A stretch of DNA of 64,000 nt from NCBI RefSeq assembly GCF_016892705.1, contig NZ_JAFEMB010000006.1, forward strand, positions 1 to 64,000, read 5' to 3'. The position numbers and the translations under genes were made by a program. This document shows, one piece after another, positions 49,295 through 59,962 of this stretch. The stretch is from Microvirga pudoricolor (GTDB lineage Bacteria > Pseudomonadota > Alphaproteobacteria > Rhizobiales > Beijerinckiaceae). The notes beneath the pieces were generated by a model. That model had not been told where the DNA came from and searched no databases. It saw only the letters and a list, made by a program, of their open reading frames with translations. Numbering within the stretch: position 1 is the first letter of the stretch; each line of letters opens with the position of its first letter.

Positions 49295-50137
49295 TTGACC
49301 TGGGAACATCTGAAGCGGGCCGCTCTCGGGGCAGGGATTTGTTTATTTTCCCTAAATTTCTCTAATTTGGCCCATGCTGAAGGCGGTGAGGGACCGAGCG
49401 TCATCATCGAGCATGAGCGCCAAGCCGTCGCTGAGGAAACCAGCGAAGATTTGAAGCTGAGGTCCGACGAGGCTCCCGCCGAAGCGGTCGAAGACGCGAA
49501 GCCTTCCAGGGCGAAAGGCAAGTCGGCAGCCAGGGTTGAAGCCGGATCGGATGAAACCGCAGGCGACACCAAGGCGAAGGCCGCCAAAAAGCCGAAGGAC
49601 GGACCCCAGACGACCGCCGCCAAGCCCTCGAAGGATCGATCCGAGGACGCCGGCGCGGAAGGCTCAAGCCTCTCGCAGGCAGAGCGAACCGACGAGGTGG
49701 CATCGACGGAGGATGAGAGGCCGTCGAGCGCCAAGGGAGCAAAGATAGCGGCTGCCGCGGCCGCAACTGGGTTGCAGGTCTTGGTTCAGCGATACGCCTC
49801 CCAGAACAACATCCCTTATCCTCTGGCCGATGCGATCATCCGGATCGAAAGCCGCTACAACGCAGGCGCTCGCAATGGGCCGCATATGGGCCTCACGCAA
49901 ATTCACACCGCCACGGCCCGCTCGTTAGGCTACACCGGCGAGGCGGCCGGTTTGCTCGATGCTGAGACGAACCTGCGTTACGGCCTGAAGTATCTCGCCA
50001 CGGCCTACAAGCTCGCCGGCGGCGACACCTGCGGCACGATCCTGCGGTACCAGGCCGGCCACAGAGCCGAGACCATGACGGCGGCGGCGCGCAAGTACTG
50101 CGCCAGGGTCAAGATCATCACGGCCGGAGCAGAGTAG
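49295..50137 (+). CDS. Lytic transglycosylase (SLT domain) with charged linker
   Basis: A 280-residue secreted murein-active protein. The signal peptide (about residues 1-28, LGAGICLFSLNFSNLAHA) leads into a low-complexity linker rich in Lys, Glu, Ala and Ser (about 30-150). The SLT domain (about 155-275) follows, with the catalytic Glu E185 in IIRIESRYNA, then GLTQIHTATARSLGY, NLRYGLKYLA and the closing RYQAGH. The start is a TTG at 49295 with GAGGGAG nine bases upstream. It should cleave peptidoglycan glycan strands; the linker probably reaches across the periplasm. rnpB and the dcw cluster follow. Confidence 0.88.
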   Translation: MTWEHLKRAALGAGICLFSLNFSNLAHAEGGEGPSVIIEHERQAVAEETSEDLKLRSDEAPAEAVEDAKPSRAKGKSAARVEAGSDETAGDTKAKAAKKPKDGPQTTAAKPSKDRSEDAGAEGSSLSQAERTDEVASTEDERPSSAKGAKIAAAAAATGLQVLVQRYASQNNIPYPLADAIIRIESRYNAGARNGPHMGLTQIHTATARSLGYTGEAAGLLDAETNLRYGLKYLATAYKLAGGDTCGTILRYQAGHRAETMTAAARKYCARVKIITAGAE

Positions 50138-50150
50138 GGCGCCCGCGGGC

Positions 50151-50179
50151 TTGACGCGGTCCCCGCTTTTGCACCACAT
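50151..50179 (+). promoter_or_regulatory. Possible rnpB promoter
   Basis: A TTGACG box at 50151-50156 is followed after 17 bases by CCACAT (50174-50179), about eight bases before the folded start of rnpB. The first box is good, but the second is a poor match, so this is a suggestion based mainly on position. Confidence 0.4.
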
Positions 50180-50186
50180 CCCGGAT

Positions 50187-50604
<418 letters not shown>

Positions 50605-50605
50605 C

Positions 50606-50614
50606 TTATCCACA
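50606..50614 (+). promoter_or_regulatory. Perfect DnaA box between rnpB and mraZ
   Basis: TTATCCACA is the exact high-affinity DnaA box consensus, starting one or two bases after the rnpB end and 258 bases before mraZ. A ten-base palindrome CACAATTGTG follows at about 50619-50628. A single box does not make an origin, but it could bind DnaA and link dcw expression to replication. Confidence 0.6.
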
Positions 50615-50733
50615 GGCACACAATTGTGCGTGGCAACGTCGAAATCGTTGCCGCGCTTACGGTTCGTTAACCACAAATCATTCTCATGGGACAGGTGTGC
50701 ACAGCACCGTTCCCACAGCCCCGCTTCGTTGAC

Positions 50734-50768
50734 GCCCATACTGTCCCATGATATCCCAAATCATCCCG
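50734..50768 (-). promoter_or_regulatory. MraZ operator, four TGGGN-type repeats at ten-base spacing
   Basis: On the minus strand four five-base units lie exactly ten bases apart: CGGGA (50768-50764), TGGGA (50758-50754), TGGGA (50748-50744) and TGGGC (50738-50734). The known MraZ target is direct TGGGN repeats separated by five bases, which is the same geometry. The site lies 103-138 bases before the mraZ start, so self-regulation of the dcw operon is likely. Confidence 0.8.
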
Positions 50769-50871
50769 TCAACGATGCCTCGCGAGGAGGCGCTGGCATC
50801 CGCGAAGGGAAGCGGCGGACCCGCGCGGTCTACCGCTGGGCTGACAATCAGGAGCGTACGAGCAGCGGCCC

Positions 50872-51369
50872 ATGCATCGCTTCGTGTCCAATTTCACGAA
50901 CAAGTTGGACTCGAAGGGACGGGTCTCGATCCCAGCGACGTTTCGAGCGGTTCTAGCGCGCGACGGGTTCGAGGGCTTGTACGTTCATCCGGCACTCGAC
51001 GCTCCGGCGTTGGACGCCGGTGGCAACGTGCTCCTGAACGAGATCGATGCGTTCCTGTCGACGTTGTCGCCCTATTCGGACGAGCGGGATCAACTCTCCA
51101 CGGCCTTGTTCGGCACGAGCGAGATCCTCAAGGTCGATCCGGAGGGGCGGGTCATCCTGACCGAGTCAGTGAAAGTTCATGCCGGGATCGCGGACAGCGT
51201 GACGTTCGTCGGTCTTGGCAACAAGTTCCAGATCTGGGAGCCGGAGCGTTTTCGTGTGCACTTGGAGGAGGCGCGCATGAAGGTGCGAGACCTGAAGAAG
51301 GTTTTGGGAGCCCGAATTTTGGAGCCGAACACGATGCAGCACATCCCACCAGGAGGGCGGGGACAATGA
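50872..51369 (+). CDS. mraZ: Transcriptional regulator MraZ
   Basis: A 165-residue DNA-binding protein with two SpoVT-AbrB-type half-domains, forming rings that bind TGGGN repeats and control the dcw operon. The first unit has [18 protein letters not shown] (about residues 11-28). The second has [20 protein letters not shown] (about 87-106), with [18 protein letters not shown] after it. Length suits the family. It opens the dcw cluster, and its stop overlaps rsmH by four bases. A four-unit binding site lies upstream. Confidence 0.96.
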   Translation: MHRFVSNFTNKLDSKGRVSIPATFRAVLARDGFEGLYVHPALDAPALDAGGNVLLNEIDAFLSTLSPYSDERDQLSTALFGTSEILKVDPEGRVILTESVKVHAGIADSVTFVGLGNKFQIWEPERFRVHLEEARMKVRDLKKVLGARILEPNTMQHIPPGGRGQ

Positions 51370-52412
51370 CGGAACGCGGCGACGGCCAGGCCGGAGCCGC
51401 TGGCGGACCTTCCCGTCACGTTCCCGTGCTCCTGGGGGAAGTCTGCGCGGCGCTCGACGTGAAGCGCGGCGGCCTCTTCGTCGATGGGACTTTCGGCGCC
51501 GGCGGTTATACCCGCGCCATCATCGACGCCCATCCCAAGAACAGCGTCATCGCCATCGACCGCGACCCGAACGCCATCGCGGCCGGGGAGGCGTTGGTGG
51601 CGCGCTTGAAGCGTCGCCTGATCCTCGTGCCGGGCCGGTTCGGTGACCTCGACGCCGTCGTGTCGGCCCAGGGTTTCGACACCGTCGAAGGCGTCGTACT
51701 GGACATCGGCGTCTCGTCGATGCAGCTCGACGAGGCCGCGCGCGGGTTCTCTTTCCGTCATGACGGACCCCTGGACATGCGGATGGAGCAGAGCGGACCG
51801 AGCGCCGCCGACTTCGTCAACGATGCGTCCGAGGCCGAACTTGCGGATATCTTCTACCATTACGGCGAGGAGCGTCGGGCCCGCGCCGTGGCGCGCTCCA
51901 TCATTGAGGTGCGCCGTCGCAGTCGCATCGAAACGACTCGTCAGCTTGCGGATCTCGTCGCATCGATCATCCGCCAGGAGCCTAATGGCGTGCATCCGGC
52001 GACGCGCGTTTTTCAGGGCCTTCGCATCGCGGTCAACGACGAGCTCGGGGAGCTCGTGCGGGCTCTTCACGCGGCGGAGCAGGTGCTCTCGCCCGGAGGA
52101 CGGCTCGTCGTCGTGACCTTCCACTCCCTCGAGGACCGGATCGTCAAGCAGTTCTTCGCAACTCGCACCGGGCGTGTCAGCGCCGGATCCAGACACATGC
52201 CGAGCGTCGCGCAGGCCGAACCGAGCTTCGAAGCCATTACACGAGGACCGATTGCTCCCACCGATCAGGAGACCGCGCGCAATCCGCGCGCAAGGTCGGC
52301 GAAGTTGCGCGCCGCCGCCCGCACGTCCGCTCCTGCTCAAGAGCACATGGACGCCTTGACCATGCTGGCGGAACTGCCGCGCACGGCTGACAAACGCGGA
52401 GGCCAGAGATGA
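51366..52412 (+). CDS. rsmH: 16S rRNA (cytosine(1402)-N(4))-methyltransferase
   Basis: A 348-residue methyltransferase (formerly MraW) acting on C1402 in the ribosomal decoding centre. Landmarks are [13 protein letters not shown], the SAM motif [39 protein letters not shown] and RIAVNDEL, followed by [16 protein letters not shown]. The ATG at 51366 overlaps the mraZ stop (ATGA). The ftsL start overlaps its own stop in the same way. The basic carboxy tail is normal. Confidence 0.97.
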   Translation: MTERGDGQAGAAGGPSRHVPVLLGEVCAALDVKRGGLFVDGTFGAGGYTRAIIDAHPKNSVIAIDRDPNAIAAGEALVARLKRRLILVPGRFGDLDAVVSAQGFDTVEGVVLDIGVSSMQLDEAARGFSFRHDGPLDMRMEQSGPSAADFVNDASEAELADIFYHYGEERRARAVARSIIEVRRRSRIETTRQLADLVASIIRQEPNGVHPATRVFQGLRIAVNDELGELVRALHAAEQVLSPGGRLVVVTFHSLEDRIVKQFFATRTGRVSAGSRHMPSVAQAEPSFEAITRGPIAPTDQETARNPRARSAKLRAAARTSAPAQEHMDALTMLAELPRTADKRGGQR

Positions 52413-52804
52413 TTCGTTTCCTGCACATGATCGCGATCACGGCGTTGATCGCATCGGCCGTGTATGCGTACTCGATCAAATACGAGACGCTGTTCTATTC
52501 GGAGCAGGTCGCGAAGCTGCGCTCGAAGGTTCAAAGGGAGCGGGATGCCATCGCTGTGCTTCAGGCCGAGTGGCAGTATCTCAACCGTCCCGATCGTCTC
52601 CAGGCGGCGGCGGACCAGCATCTCGACCTGCAGCCCCTGAAAATCCAGCAACTGGCGCGCCTGTCGGATCTTCCGAATCGCCCCGCCCGCGAAGACGAGA
52701 TCGGACGTAAGCTCGAAGCCCTCGGACTCCTCGCTCCGACGTCGACGCCCAGGGACAAGAGCGCCGATGCCCGCACGCCGGCCACGCAAACTCCAAGACG
52801 GTGA
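52409..52804 (+). CDS. ftsL: Cell division protein FtsL
   Basis: A 131-residue bitopic division protein. One membrane span (about residues 5-22, [18 protein letters not shown]) is followed by a periplasmic coiled coil (about 30-60, [25 protein letters not shown]) and a Pro-rich tail. FtsL joins FtsB and FtsQ to activate FtsW-FtsI. Sequence conservation is low, but position between rsmH and ftsI is decisive. Both gene ends overlap neighbours by four bases. Confidence 0.92.
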   Translation: MIRFLHMIAITALIASAVYAYSIKYETLFYSEQVAKLRSKVQRERDAIAVLQAEWQYLNRPDRLQAAADQHLDLQPLKIQQLARLSDLPNRPAREDEIGRKLEALGLLAPTSTPRDKSADARTPATQTPRR

Positions 52805-54573
52805 CGCCCTTGCATAACGAGTTCGGACCTGAAGCGCCCGCAGCGCCCCCCGCACCGAAACGCGGTTTGTTCACCCATGTGCGCGAGCTATTCCGCCTTC
52901 GGGTGGACAAGAGCACCGCTCGCGTGGGGCTCGTGGCCGTCTGTTTCACAGGCCTATTCGCCACCATCGGAGGCCGTCTCGCCTATCTTGCGGTGACGAG
53001 CGACAACACCAGCGAAGTGCGCCGCACGGCTTCTTCGGAAATTTCCGCAGCACGTCCCGATATCGTTGACCGCAACGGTCAGGTTCTGGCGACCGACGTC
53101 AAGACGGTGTCCGTTTTCGCTGAACCGCGCAACATCATCGACAAGGATGAAGCCGTCGAGTTGCTGACGGCCGTCCTGCCGGACCTCGATGCGCGCGATC
53201 TTCGCGAGAAGCTCGGCACCAAAAAGGGCTTCGTCTGGGTCAAGCGCGAGATCACCCCCAAGCAGCAGGCGGAAGTGCACCGCCTCGGCATTCCGGGCGT
53301 CGGCTTCCTGCCTGAGAACAAGCGGGTCTATCCGAACGGAACCGCCGCCGCTCACGTGCTCGGCTTTGCCAATATCGACAATGTCGGCATCGCCGGCATG
53401 GAGAAATACATCGACAGCATGGGGCTTCAGGACCTCAACGGCGCCGGCTTCAACATCTCGGCGTCCGACCTGAAGCCGATCCAGCTGTCTCTCGATCTGC
53501 GCGTTCAGCACGCCCTGCGCGACGAACTCGAAAAGGGCATGGCCAAGTTCAAGGCGAAGGCGACCGCCGGCGCCATCCTGGACGTGAATACGGGCGAGAT
53601 CATCGCCCTCGTGTCGCTCCCGGATTTCGATCCGAACAATCCCGTCGACGCTCTCGAGAACGATCGAATCAACCGCATAAATGTGGGCGTGTTCGAAATG
53701 GGCTCGACCTTCAAGGCGCTGACCGTGGCGATGGCGCTGGACTCGGGCAAGTTCAACATCAACTCGACCCTTGATGCCCGATCAGGCCTACGTTACGGCC
53801 GCTTCACCATCGGCGATTACCACCCGACCCGCCGCGTGCTGACCGTGCCGGAAGTCTTCATCCACTCGTCCAACATCGGCACGGCCCGGATGGCGCTGGG
53901 AATCGGCGTCGACGGTCACAAAGCCTTCCTGCGCAAGATGGGTCAGCTAACCCGACTCAAGACGGAGTTGCCCGAAAACGCCGAGCCGATCGTTCCCCCG
54001 CGCTGGGGCGAACTGAACACCATGACCATCGCCTTCGGGCATGGTCTCGCCGTCGCGCCGCTTCAGGCGCTCTCGGCGGTTGGCGCTCTCGTCAATGGTG
54101 GCATTCTCATGACGCCGACCTTCGTCAAGCGGGACGTGGAGACGGCGCGAGCCAATGCGCTTCAGGTTCTCAAGCCTGAGACCAGCGAAGCGATGCGCTA
54201 CGTGCTGCGCCTCAATGCGTCGAACCCGGCTGGATCGGCGTCCTCCGCGGCGATCGCCGGCTTCTTCGTCGGCGGCAAGACGGGAACGGCCGAGAAGGTC
54301 ATCAACGGCCGCTATTCGAAGAACAAAAACTTCACCACGTTCACGGCCGTGGTGCCCGCCGACAAGCCGCGCTACGTCTTCCTGACCATCATGGACGAGC
54401 CGCAGGCCATCGAAGGCACTTACGGCTTCTCGACGGCAGGCTGGAACGCGGCGCCGATTACGGGCAACATCGTCGAACGGGTCGCACCGCTTCTCGGTGT
54501 CCCGCCACGCTTCGAGCCGCCGGCCCAGCCCTTCCCGCTGATGGCGCGCATGAACGCCTGGGGTATCCGCTGA
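52801..54573 (+). CDS. ftsI: Septal peptidoglycan transpeptidase FtsI (PBP3)
   Basis: A 590-residue class B penicillin-binding protein that crosslinks septal peptidoglycan with FtsW. A cytoplasmic amino end and one span (about residues 41-63) lead to the pedestal domain (ARPDIVDRNGQVLATD). The transpeptidase motifs are S302-T-F-K305, S356-S-N358 and K493-T-G495. It starts with GTG overlapping the ftsL stop. The murE start overlaps its stop as TGATG. Length is normal. Confidence 0.97.
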   Translation: MTPLHNEFGPEAPAAPPAPKRGLFTHVRELFRLRVDKSTARVGLVAVCFTGLFATIGGRLAYLAVTSDNTSEVRRTASSEISAARPDIVDRNGQVLATDVKTVSVFAEPRNIIDKDEAVELLTAVLPDLDARDLREKLGTKKGFVWVKREITPKQQAEVHRLGIPGVGFLPENKRVYPNGTAAAHVLGFANIDNVGIAGMEKYIDSMGLQDLNGAGFNISASDLKPIQLSLDLRVQHALRDELEKGMAKFKAKATAGAILDVNTGEIIALVSLPDFDPNNPVDALENDRINRINVGVFEMGSTFKALTVAMALDSGKFNINSTLDARSGLRYGRFTIGDYHPTRRVLTVPEVFIHSSNIGTARMALGIGVDGHKAFLRKMGQLTRLKTELPENAEPIVPPRWGELNTMTIAFGHGLAVAPLQALSAVGALVNGGILMTPTFVKRDVETARANALQVLKPETSEAMRYVLRLNASNPAGSASSAAIAGFFVGGKTGTAEKVINGRYSKNKNFTTFTAVVPADKPRYVFLTIMDEPQAIEGTYGFSTAGWNAAPITGNIVERVAPLLGVPPRFEPPAQPFPLMARMNAWGIR

Positions 54574-56039
54574 TGTCGCAGGCGATGACGCTCCGCGATC
54601 TTTTGCCCGACGCCGGAAGTGTGTCGGACGCGTCCCCGGAGGTCACTTCGATCACTGCCGACAGCCGTAAGGTCGCCGCCGGCGCACTCTTCGTGGCCGT
54701 TCCGGGCACGAAGGCGGACGGCATGAGCTTCGTGTCGCAAGCCGTGGCGGCAGGCGCGGTTGCGATCCTCGGCGAGTCCGAGCGTCCGGTCGATCTGCCC
54801 CGGGCCGTGGCCTATGTTCGAACGAAGGATGTTCGGAAGGCGCTGTCCTTCGCGGCTTCGCGCTTCCATCCCGGTCAACCTGACAAGACCGTCGCCGTCA
54901 CGGGCACCAGCGGCAAGAGTTCGGTGGCCGATTTCGCGCGCCAGCTCTTCGCGACCCTGGGATATAAATCCGCCAGCCTGGGCACGCTGGGCGTGATCAC
55001 GTCGGACGGTGCGGCTTACGGATCGCTCACGACCCCGGACCCCGTCACCCTGCACAAGACTCTCGAGCAACTCACTGAAGACGGTGTCACGCGGCTCGCC
55101 ATGGAAGCGTCCTCGCACGGCATCGATCAGCGGCGTCTAGACGGGGTGAAGCTCGCGGCTGCCGGCTTCACCAATCTTGGGCGGGACCACCTGGACTACC
55201 ACAATACGACCGAAGCCTATGCGGCCGCCAAGCTCAGGCTCTTCGATACGCTTCTGGACGAAAACGCTCCTGCGGTGGTGAACGCGGACGGTCCGTTCGC
55301 GGACGTTTTCCTGAGCGCCATCCGCCGCCGTGGCCTGAAGCTTCTGACAACGGGCCAACGGGGCGAGAGCCTGCGCCTCACCGGATCGGCGAATGCCGGG
55401 TTCAGCCAAACGCTCGAAGTGGAGGCCTTCGGCCGCTCCCTGACGGCCGAGCTGCCTCTGCCTGGTACGTTTCAGGTCGAGAACGCGCTGGTGGCCGCCG
55501 GTCTCGTGCTGGCCGTGGAAGGCGAGGACCGAGCAGCAGAGGTTCTGGCGGGGTTTTCCGGTCTCAAAGGTGTCGCCGGCCGGCTGGAGCGGGTCGGCGA
55601 GGTCGATGGTGCTTTGTGCATTGTTGACTACGCGCATAAACCGGATGCCCTATCCCACGTTCTCGACGCCCTGCGCCCCTTCACGCCGGGCCGCCTCATC
55701 TGCGTCTTCGGCTGCGGCGGCGACCGGGACCGAGGCAAGCGGGCCATCATGGGCCGGATCGCGAGTGAGAAGGCGGACGTCGTGATCGTCACGGACGATA
55801 ATCCTCGCAGCGAAGAGCCGGCCGCGATCCGCGCCGAGATCATGGAGGCCGCGGCAGGCGCCCGGGAAATCGGCGACAGGGCCGAGGCTATCCGTACCGC
55901 CGTGGGCGAACTGGGGCCGGGAGATGTCCTGATCGTCGCGGGCAAGGGTCATGAAACGGGCCAAATCATCGGCGACCGGACCCTGCCGTTCTCCGACCAG
56001 GACGAGGTTCGGGCGGCGATTGCGGAGAGGCAGGGATGA
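54573..56039 (+). CDS. murE: UDP-MurNAc-tripeptide ligase MurE (meso-diaminopimelate adding)
   Basis: A 488-residue Mur ligase that adds meso-DAP to UDP-MurNAc-L-Ala-D-Glu. The ATP loop reads TGTSGKSS with K115. The central domain has TTPDPVTLHKTLEQL and MEASSHG. The DNPR motif at about 409-412 (TDDNPRSEEP) is the mark of DAP-specific enzymes. The usual loop form is TGTNGKTT, so the Ser variants are worth noting, but the Lys is kept. It starts inside the ftsI stop, and murF overlaps its stop by four bases. Confidence 0.96.
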   Translation: MSQAMTLRDLLPDAGSVSDASPEVTSITADSRKVAAGALFVAVPGTKADGMSFVSQAVAAGAVAILGESERPVDLPRAVAYVRTKDVRKALSFAASRFHPGQPDKTVAVTGTSGKSSVADFARQLFATLGYKSASLGTLGVITSDGAAYGSLTTPDPVTLHKTLEQLTEDGVTRLAMEASSHGIDQRRLDGVKLAAAGFTNLGRDHLDYHNTTEAYAAAKLRLFDTLLDENAPAVVNADGPFADVFLSAIRRRGLKLLTTGQRGESLRLTGSANAGFSQTLEVEAFGRSLTAELPLPGTFQVENALVAAGLVLAVEGEDRAAEVLAGFSGLKGVAGRLERVGEVDGALCIVDYAHKPDALSHVLDALRPFTPGRLICVFGCGGDRDRGKRAIMGRIASEKADVVIVTDDNPRSEEPAAIRAEIMEAAAGAREIGDRAEAIRTAVGELGPGDVLIVAGKGHETGQIIGDRTLPFSDQDEVRAAIAERQG

Positions 56040-57469
56040 AAACGCCCCTATGGACCCAAGACGAGATCGTGACGGCGACGGGCGGTGAGATCGGAGCGGA
56101 AGTCGCGCAGGCGACCGGTGCATCCATCGATACCCGAACCCTGAACCCGGGCGATCTCTACTTCGCCATCAAAGGCGATGTGCATGACGGCCACGCCTTT
56201 GTGGCGGCCGCCCTCGACAAAGGCGCTCCGGCCGCTGTGGTCTCGTCCGCCTGGGCTCAGGGTCAGGCGAGCCGTGACAAACTCGTCGTGGTCCCGGACG
56301 TTCTGGAAGCCATGAGCCAGTTGGGTCGCGCCGCCCGGGCGCGCACGGATGCACGGATCGTCGCCATTACGGGGTCCGTGGGCAAGACCGGCACCAAAGA
56401 AGCCATGCGTCTGGCGTTCTCCCGCCTCGGCCAGGTGCACGCCTCGGTGGCGTCGTACAACAATCACTGGGGTGTGCCTCTGACCCTGGCGCGGACGCCC
56501 CGGGAGACCGAATACGGCATCTACGAGATCGGCATGAACCATTCCGGGGAAATTCTTCCTCTGACGGGAATGGTTCGGCCGCACGTGGCGGTCATCACCA
56601 CGGTCGAACCGGTCCATATCGAATTTTTTCCCTCCATCTGGGGGATTGCCGACGCCAAGGGAGAGATTTTTTCCGGCATCGCGCCGGGCGGCGTGGCGGT
56701 CATCACCCGCGACAGCCCCTATTTCGAACGCTTGAAGGCCCATGCCTTGGCATCGGATGCCGGAAGGATCATTACGTTCGGCGAGCACGAGAGCGCGGAT
56801 GTGCGGGCGCTCCGCATCGTGGCGAGGCCGGACGGCACCATGGTCGACGCACAGGTTTTCGGCCGGCCGATCACGTATCGCATCGGAACGCCGGGACGCC
56901 ACATCGCGCTGAACTCCCTCAGCGTTCTGGCGACGGCATTCGCCCTGGGCGCCGACCTCGGCGTGACGGCTCAGGCCATGGCCGAACTGAAACCTCCGGT
57001 CGGACGCGGCGAGCGCACGATTCTGTCGCTTTCCGGCGGCGAGGCCCTGCTCATCGACGAGAGCTACAATGCCAACCCGGCCTCGATGCGCGCGGCGCTG
57101 GCCAATCTCGGCGCGGTCGAACTGGAAGGCCAGGGAAGACGGATCGCGGTTCTGGGCGACATGCGCGAGCTGGGCGAAGCCGGGCCGGGCCTCCACGAAG
57201 GGCTCGCGGAGGCCGTGACGGCCAACAAGGTGGACTTGGTTTTCGCTGCCGGATCCCTAATGGAGCGTCTGACGAGGACGCTGCCGCAGGACATGGTCGC
57301 CCAACAGGCGGAGCGCTCCGCCGATCTCGTCGAAAGTGTTTGCGCGGCTGTCCGGCCTGGCGATGCCGTGATGGTCAAGGGCTCGCTCAGCATGCAGATG
57401 GCGCTGGTGGTCAAAGCCCTCAAAGAACGCTATGGCGCGCGCGGATCCGCGCAGACGCTCAAAGGATAA
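56036..57469 (+). CDS. murF: UDP-MurNAc-tripeptide D-alanyl-D-alanine ligase MurF
   Basis: A 477-residue ligase that adds D-Ala-D-Ala to complete the pentapeptide precursor. The ATP loop is [14 protein letters not shown] (about residues 116-129). Further marks are [37 protein letters not shown] and [10 protein letters not shown]. These fit MurF throughout. The ATG overlaps the murE stop (ATGA). mraY starts seven bases after its stop. Confidence 0.97.
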   Translation: MKTPLWTQDEIVTATGGEIGAEVAQATGASIDTRTLNPGDLYFAIKGDVHDGHAFVAAALDKGAPAAVVSSAWAQGQASRDKLVVVPDVLEAMSQLGRAARARTDARIVAITGSVGKTGTKEAMRLAFSRLGQVHASVASYNNHWGVPLTLARTPRETEYGIYEIGMNHSGEILPLTGMVRPHVAVITTVEPVHIEFFPSIWGIADAKGEIFSGIAPGGVAVITRDSPYFERLKAHALASDAGRIITFGEHESADVRALRIVARPDGTMVDAQVFGRPITYRIGTPGRHIALNSLSVLATAFALGADLGVTAQAMAELKPPVGRGERTILSLSGGEALLIDESYNANPASMRAALANLGAVELEGQGRRIAVLGDMRELGEAGPGLHEGLAEAVTANKVDLVFAAGSLMERLTRTLPQDMVAQQAERSADLVESVCAAVRPGDAVMVKGSLSMQMALVVKALKERYGARGSAQTLKG

Positions 57470-57476
57470 TGGTCTT

Positions 57477-58559
57477 ATGTTGACGTTTCTGGCTGATTTC
57501 AGCCCCTATTTCAGCCCCCTCAACGTTTTCCGGTACATCACGTTCCGCACCGGCGCCGCCACCGCGACCGGGCTTCTCTTCGTGTTCCTGTTCGGCCCCT
57601 GGATGATCTCGCTCCTGCGCCTGCGGCAGGGCAAGGGACAACCCATTCGCGAGGACGGGCCGCAATCGCACCTGACGAAAAGAGGCACGCCCACCATGGG
57701 TGGTCTCATGATCCTGGCGGGCGTGCTCGTGAGCACGCTGCTTTGGGCGAACCTTGAGAATGCATATGTCTGGGTCGTCATCTTCGTGACACTGGGCTTC
57801 GGCAGCATCGGGTTCTATGACGACTATCTGAAAGTCACGAAGCAGTCCCACAAGGGCTTCTCCGGCAAGTCTCGCCTGGCCATCGAGGCGCTCATCGCAG
57901 CCGCGGCCTGCATCGCCATCGCCTATATCTCGGCGCCGGGCCTCTCCAACAAGCTGGCGCTGCCGTTTTCCAAGGAATTGCTGTTCAACCTCGGCTGGTT
58001 CTACGTCGTCTTCGCTGGTTTCGTGATCGTGGGTGCGGGCAACGCGGTGAACATCACGGACGGGCTCGATGGGCTCGCGATCGTGCCGGTGATGATCGCG
58101 GCCGGTACGTTCGGGTTCATCGCCTACCTCGCCGGCAACGCGGTCTTTGCGAACTATCTCCAAATCCACTTCGTGCCGGGCACCGGCGAGTTGGCGGTGG
58201 TGTGCGGGGCCCTCATGGGCGCTGGCCTCGGCTTCCTGTGGTTCAACGCGCCGCCCGCCCAGATCTTCATGGGCGATACGGGCTCGCTGGCGTTGGGTGG
58301 CCTCCTCGGCACCATCGCGGTGGCGACGAAGCACGAGATCGTGCTGGCCATCGTGGGCGGGCTGTTCGTGCTCGAGATCTTCTCGGTCATCATCCAGGTC
58401 ACATCCTTCAAGCTCACGGGTAAGCGCGTGTTCAAGATGGCGCCGATCCATCACCATTTCGAGCAGCTCGGCTGGACCGAGCCACAGGTGGTAATCCGGT
58501 TCTGGATCGTGTCCGTCGTGCTCGCGATCCTGGGCCTTGCGACCCTCAAGCTGCGGTGA
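57477..58559 (+). CDS. mraY: Phospho-MurNAc-pentapeptide transferase MraY
   Basis: A 360-residue, ten-span membrane enzyme that links phospho-MurNAc-pentapeptide to undecaprenyl phosphate to give lipid I. Motifs are [34 protein letters not shown], the Mg-site region [22 protein letters not shown] and the HHHFEQLGW loop. The length is exactly typical. The ATG at 57477 gives the standard start; longer frames are not used. murD starts four bases after its stop. Confidence 0.97.
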   Translation: MLTFLADFSPYFSPLNVFRYITFRTGAATATGLLFVFLFGPWMISLLRLRQGKGQPIREDGPQSHLTKRGTPTMGGLMILAGVLVSTLLWANLENAYVWVVIFVTLGFGSIGFYDDYLKVTKQSHKGFSGKSRLAIEALIAAAACIAIAYISAPGLSNKLALPFSKELLFNLGWFYVVFAGFVIVGAGNAVNITDGLDGLAIVPVMIAAGTFGFIAYLAGNAVFANYLQIHFVPGTGELAVVCGALMGAGLGFLWFNAPPAQIFMGDTGSLALGGLLGTIAVATKHEIVLAIVGGLFVLEIFSVIIQVTSFKLTGKRVFKMAPIHHHFEQLGWTEPQVVIRFWIVSVVLAILGLATLKLR

Positions 58560-58563
58560 GCCC

Positions 58564-59958
58564 ATGACGCCCGCCACCACATTCGCAGGACGCACGGTCG
58601 CGCTCTTCGGTCTTGGAGGATCGGGCCTCGCGACGGCGCTCGCCCTCAAGGAAGGCGGAGCGCAGGTGGTGGCCTGCGACGACAATCCGGCCAAGATGGC
58701 GGAGGCCGCGGCCCGGGGCATCGAGACCGCGGATTTGCGGACGGCTGACTGGTCGCGTTTTGCCGCATTGCTGCTCTCACCCGGTGTTCCCCTCACGCAT
58801 CCCGAGCCGCATTGGTCGGCGAAGCTGGCGAAAGAGGCCGGAATCGAAATCATCGGCGACATCGAGCTGTTCTGCCGTGAGCGGGCGAAGCTCGCGCCTA
58901 ACGCGCCTTTCATCGCGATCACGGGCACCAACGGCAAATCGACCACGACAGCCCTCGTCGCCCACATCCTGCGAGCGGCAGGTCATGATGTTCAGATGGG
59001 CGGCAATATTGGTACGGCCATTCTGTCGCTGGAGCTGCCGTCCGAGGATCGCATTCACGTCATCGAATGTTCCTCCTTTCAGATCGATCTCGCGCCGTCT
59101 CTGGCTCCGAGCATCGGCGTGCAGCTTAACGTTTCTCCAGATCATCTCGACCGGCACGGCACCATTGCCGAGTACGCAGCCATCAAGGAGCGATTGGTGG
59201 CAAAGGCCGATAAGGCGATTATCGGTGTGGACGACGACATAGACCGGGCCATGGTCGCGCGGCTGAGCGGCGGCAAAAGAACCATTGTTCGCGTCGGGCT
59301 GACAGACCACGCTGCGGGAAGCGTCTACGCCGAGGGCGGCCGGATCGTCTCACACCTTGAAGGTGAGCCGCGACGGATCGCCGATCTATCCGGTGTCGGC
59401 TCCCTGAGGGGGGACCACAACGCTCAAAATGCGGCCGCGGCCGTTGCTGTCGCGCTTCTGTCCGGCGTCGAAGCGGCTACAATTCAGAGTGCCCTGCGCA
59501 GTTTCCCCGGTCTTCCCCACCGCATGGAGGAGATCGGACAAAGCGGCAAAACGTTGTTCATCAACGATTCCAAGGCCACGAACGCAGATTCTACCGAGAA
59601 GGCCCTCAAATCCTTCGACAACATCTTTTGGATCCTGGGCGGCAAAGCGAAAGAAGGCGGCATCACGACGCTACGGTCGTACTTCCCGCAAATCCGCAAG
59701 GCGTATCTGATCGGCGCGTCATCCGAAGAGTTCGCGAAGACCCTTGAGGGCGAGGTACCTTACGCCCTTTGCTCGACTCTCGATCGCGCCGTAGAGCAGG
59801 CGGCTCACGATGCCGCTGCAAGCGATGCTGCCGCAGTGGTGCTGCTTTCGCCCGCCTGCGCATCGTACGACCAGTATCCGAATTACGAAATGCGCGGGAA
59901 TCATTTCCGCGAACTGGTCCGGGCCTTGCCCGGCATCAACCCCACGATGGGAGCCTAA
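58564..59958 (+). CDS. murD: UDP-MurNAc-L-alanine:D-glutamate ligase MurD
   Basis: A 464-residue ligase adding D-Glu to UDP-MurNAc-L-Ala. The amino domain opens with [21 protein letters not shown]. The ATP loop is [12 protein letters not shown] (about residues 120-131), followed by [17 protein letters not shown] and [10 protein letters not shown]. The carboxy domain has [15 protein letters not shown] and [19 protein letters not shown]. The ATG at 58564 is placed after the mraY stop; the track-long frame start is discarded. ftsW follows after four bases. Confidence 0.97.
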   Translation: MTPATTFAGRTVALFGLGGSGLATALALKEGGAQVVACDDNPAKMAEAAARGIETADLRTADWSRFAALLLSPGVPLTHPEPHWSAKLAKEAGIEIIGDIELFCRERAKLAPNAPFIAITGTNGKSTTTALVAHILRAAGHDVQMGGNIGTAILSLELPSEDRIHVIECSSFQIDLAPSLAPSIGVQLNVSPDHLDRHGTIAEYAAIKERLVAKADKAIIGVDDDIDRAMVARLSGGKRTIVRVGLTDHAAGSVYAEGGRIVSHLEGEPRRIADLSGVGSLRGDHNAQNAAAAVAVALLSGVEAATIQSALRSFPGLPHRMEEIGQSGKTLFINDSKATNADSTEKALKSFDNIFWILGGKAKEGGITTLRSYFPQIRKAYLIGASSEEFAKTLEGEVPYALCSTLDRAVEQAAHDAAASDAAAVVLLSPACASYDQYPNYEMRGNHFRELVRALPGINPTMGA

Positions 59959-59962
59959 GGCC

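Noticed and set aside
50657..50675. Possible CtrA site (TTAC then GTTAACC) upstream of mraZ
   Set aside because: The half-site spacing does not fit TTAA-N7-TTAA, and only one half matches well.
50606..50871. Chromosome origin near the DnaA box
   Set aside because: Only one perfect box, no clear AT-rich unwinding element, and no dnaA, hemE or other usual origin neighbours.
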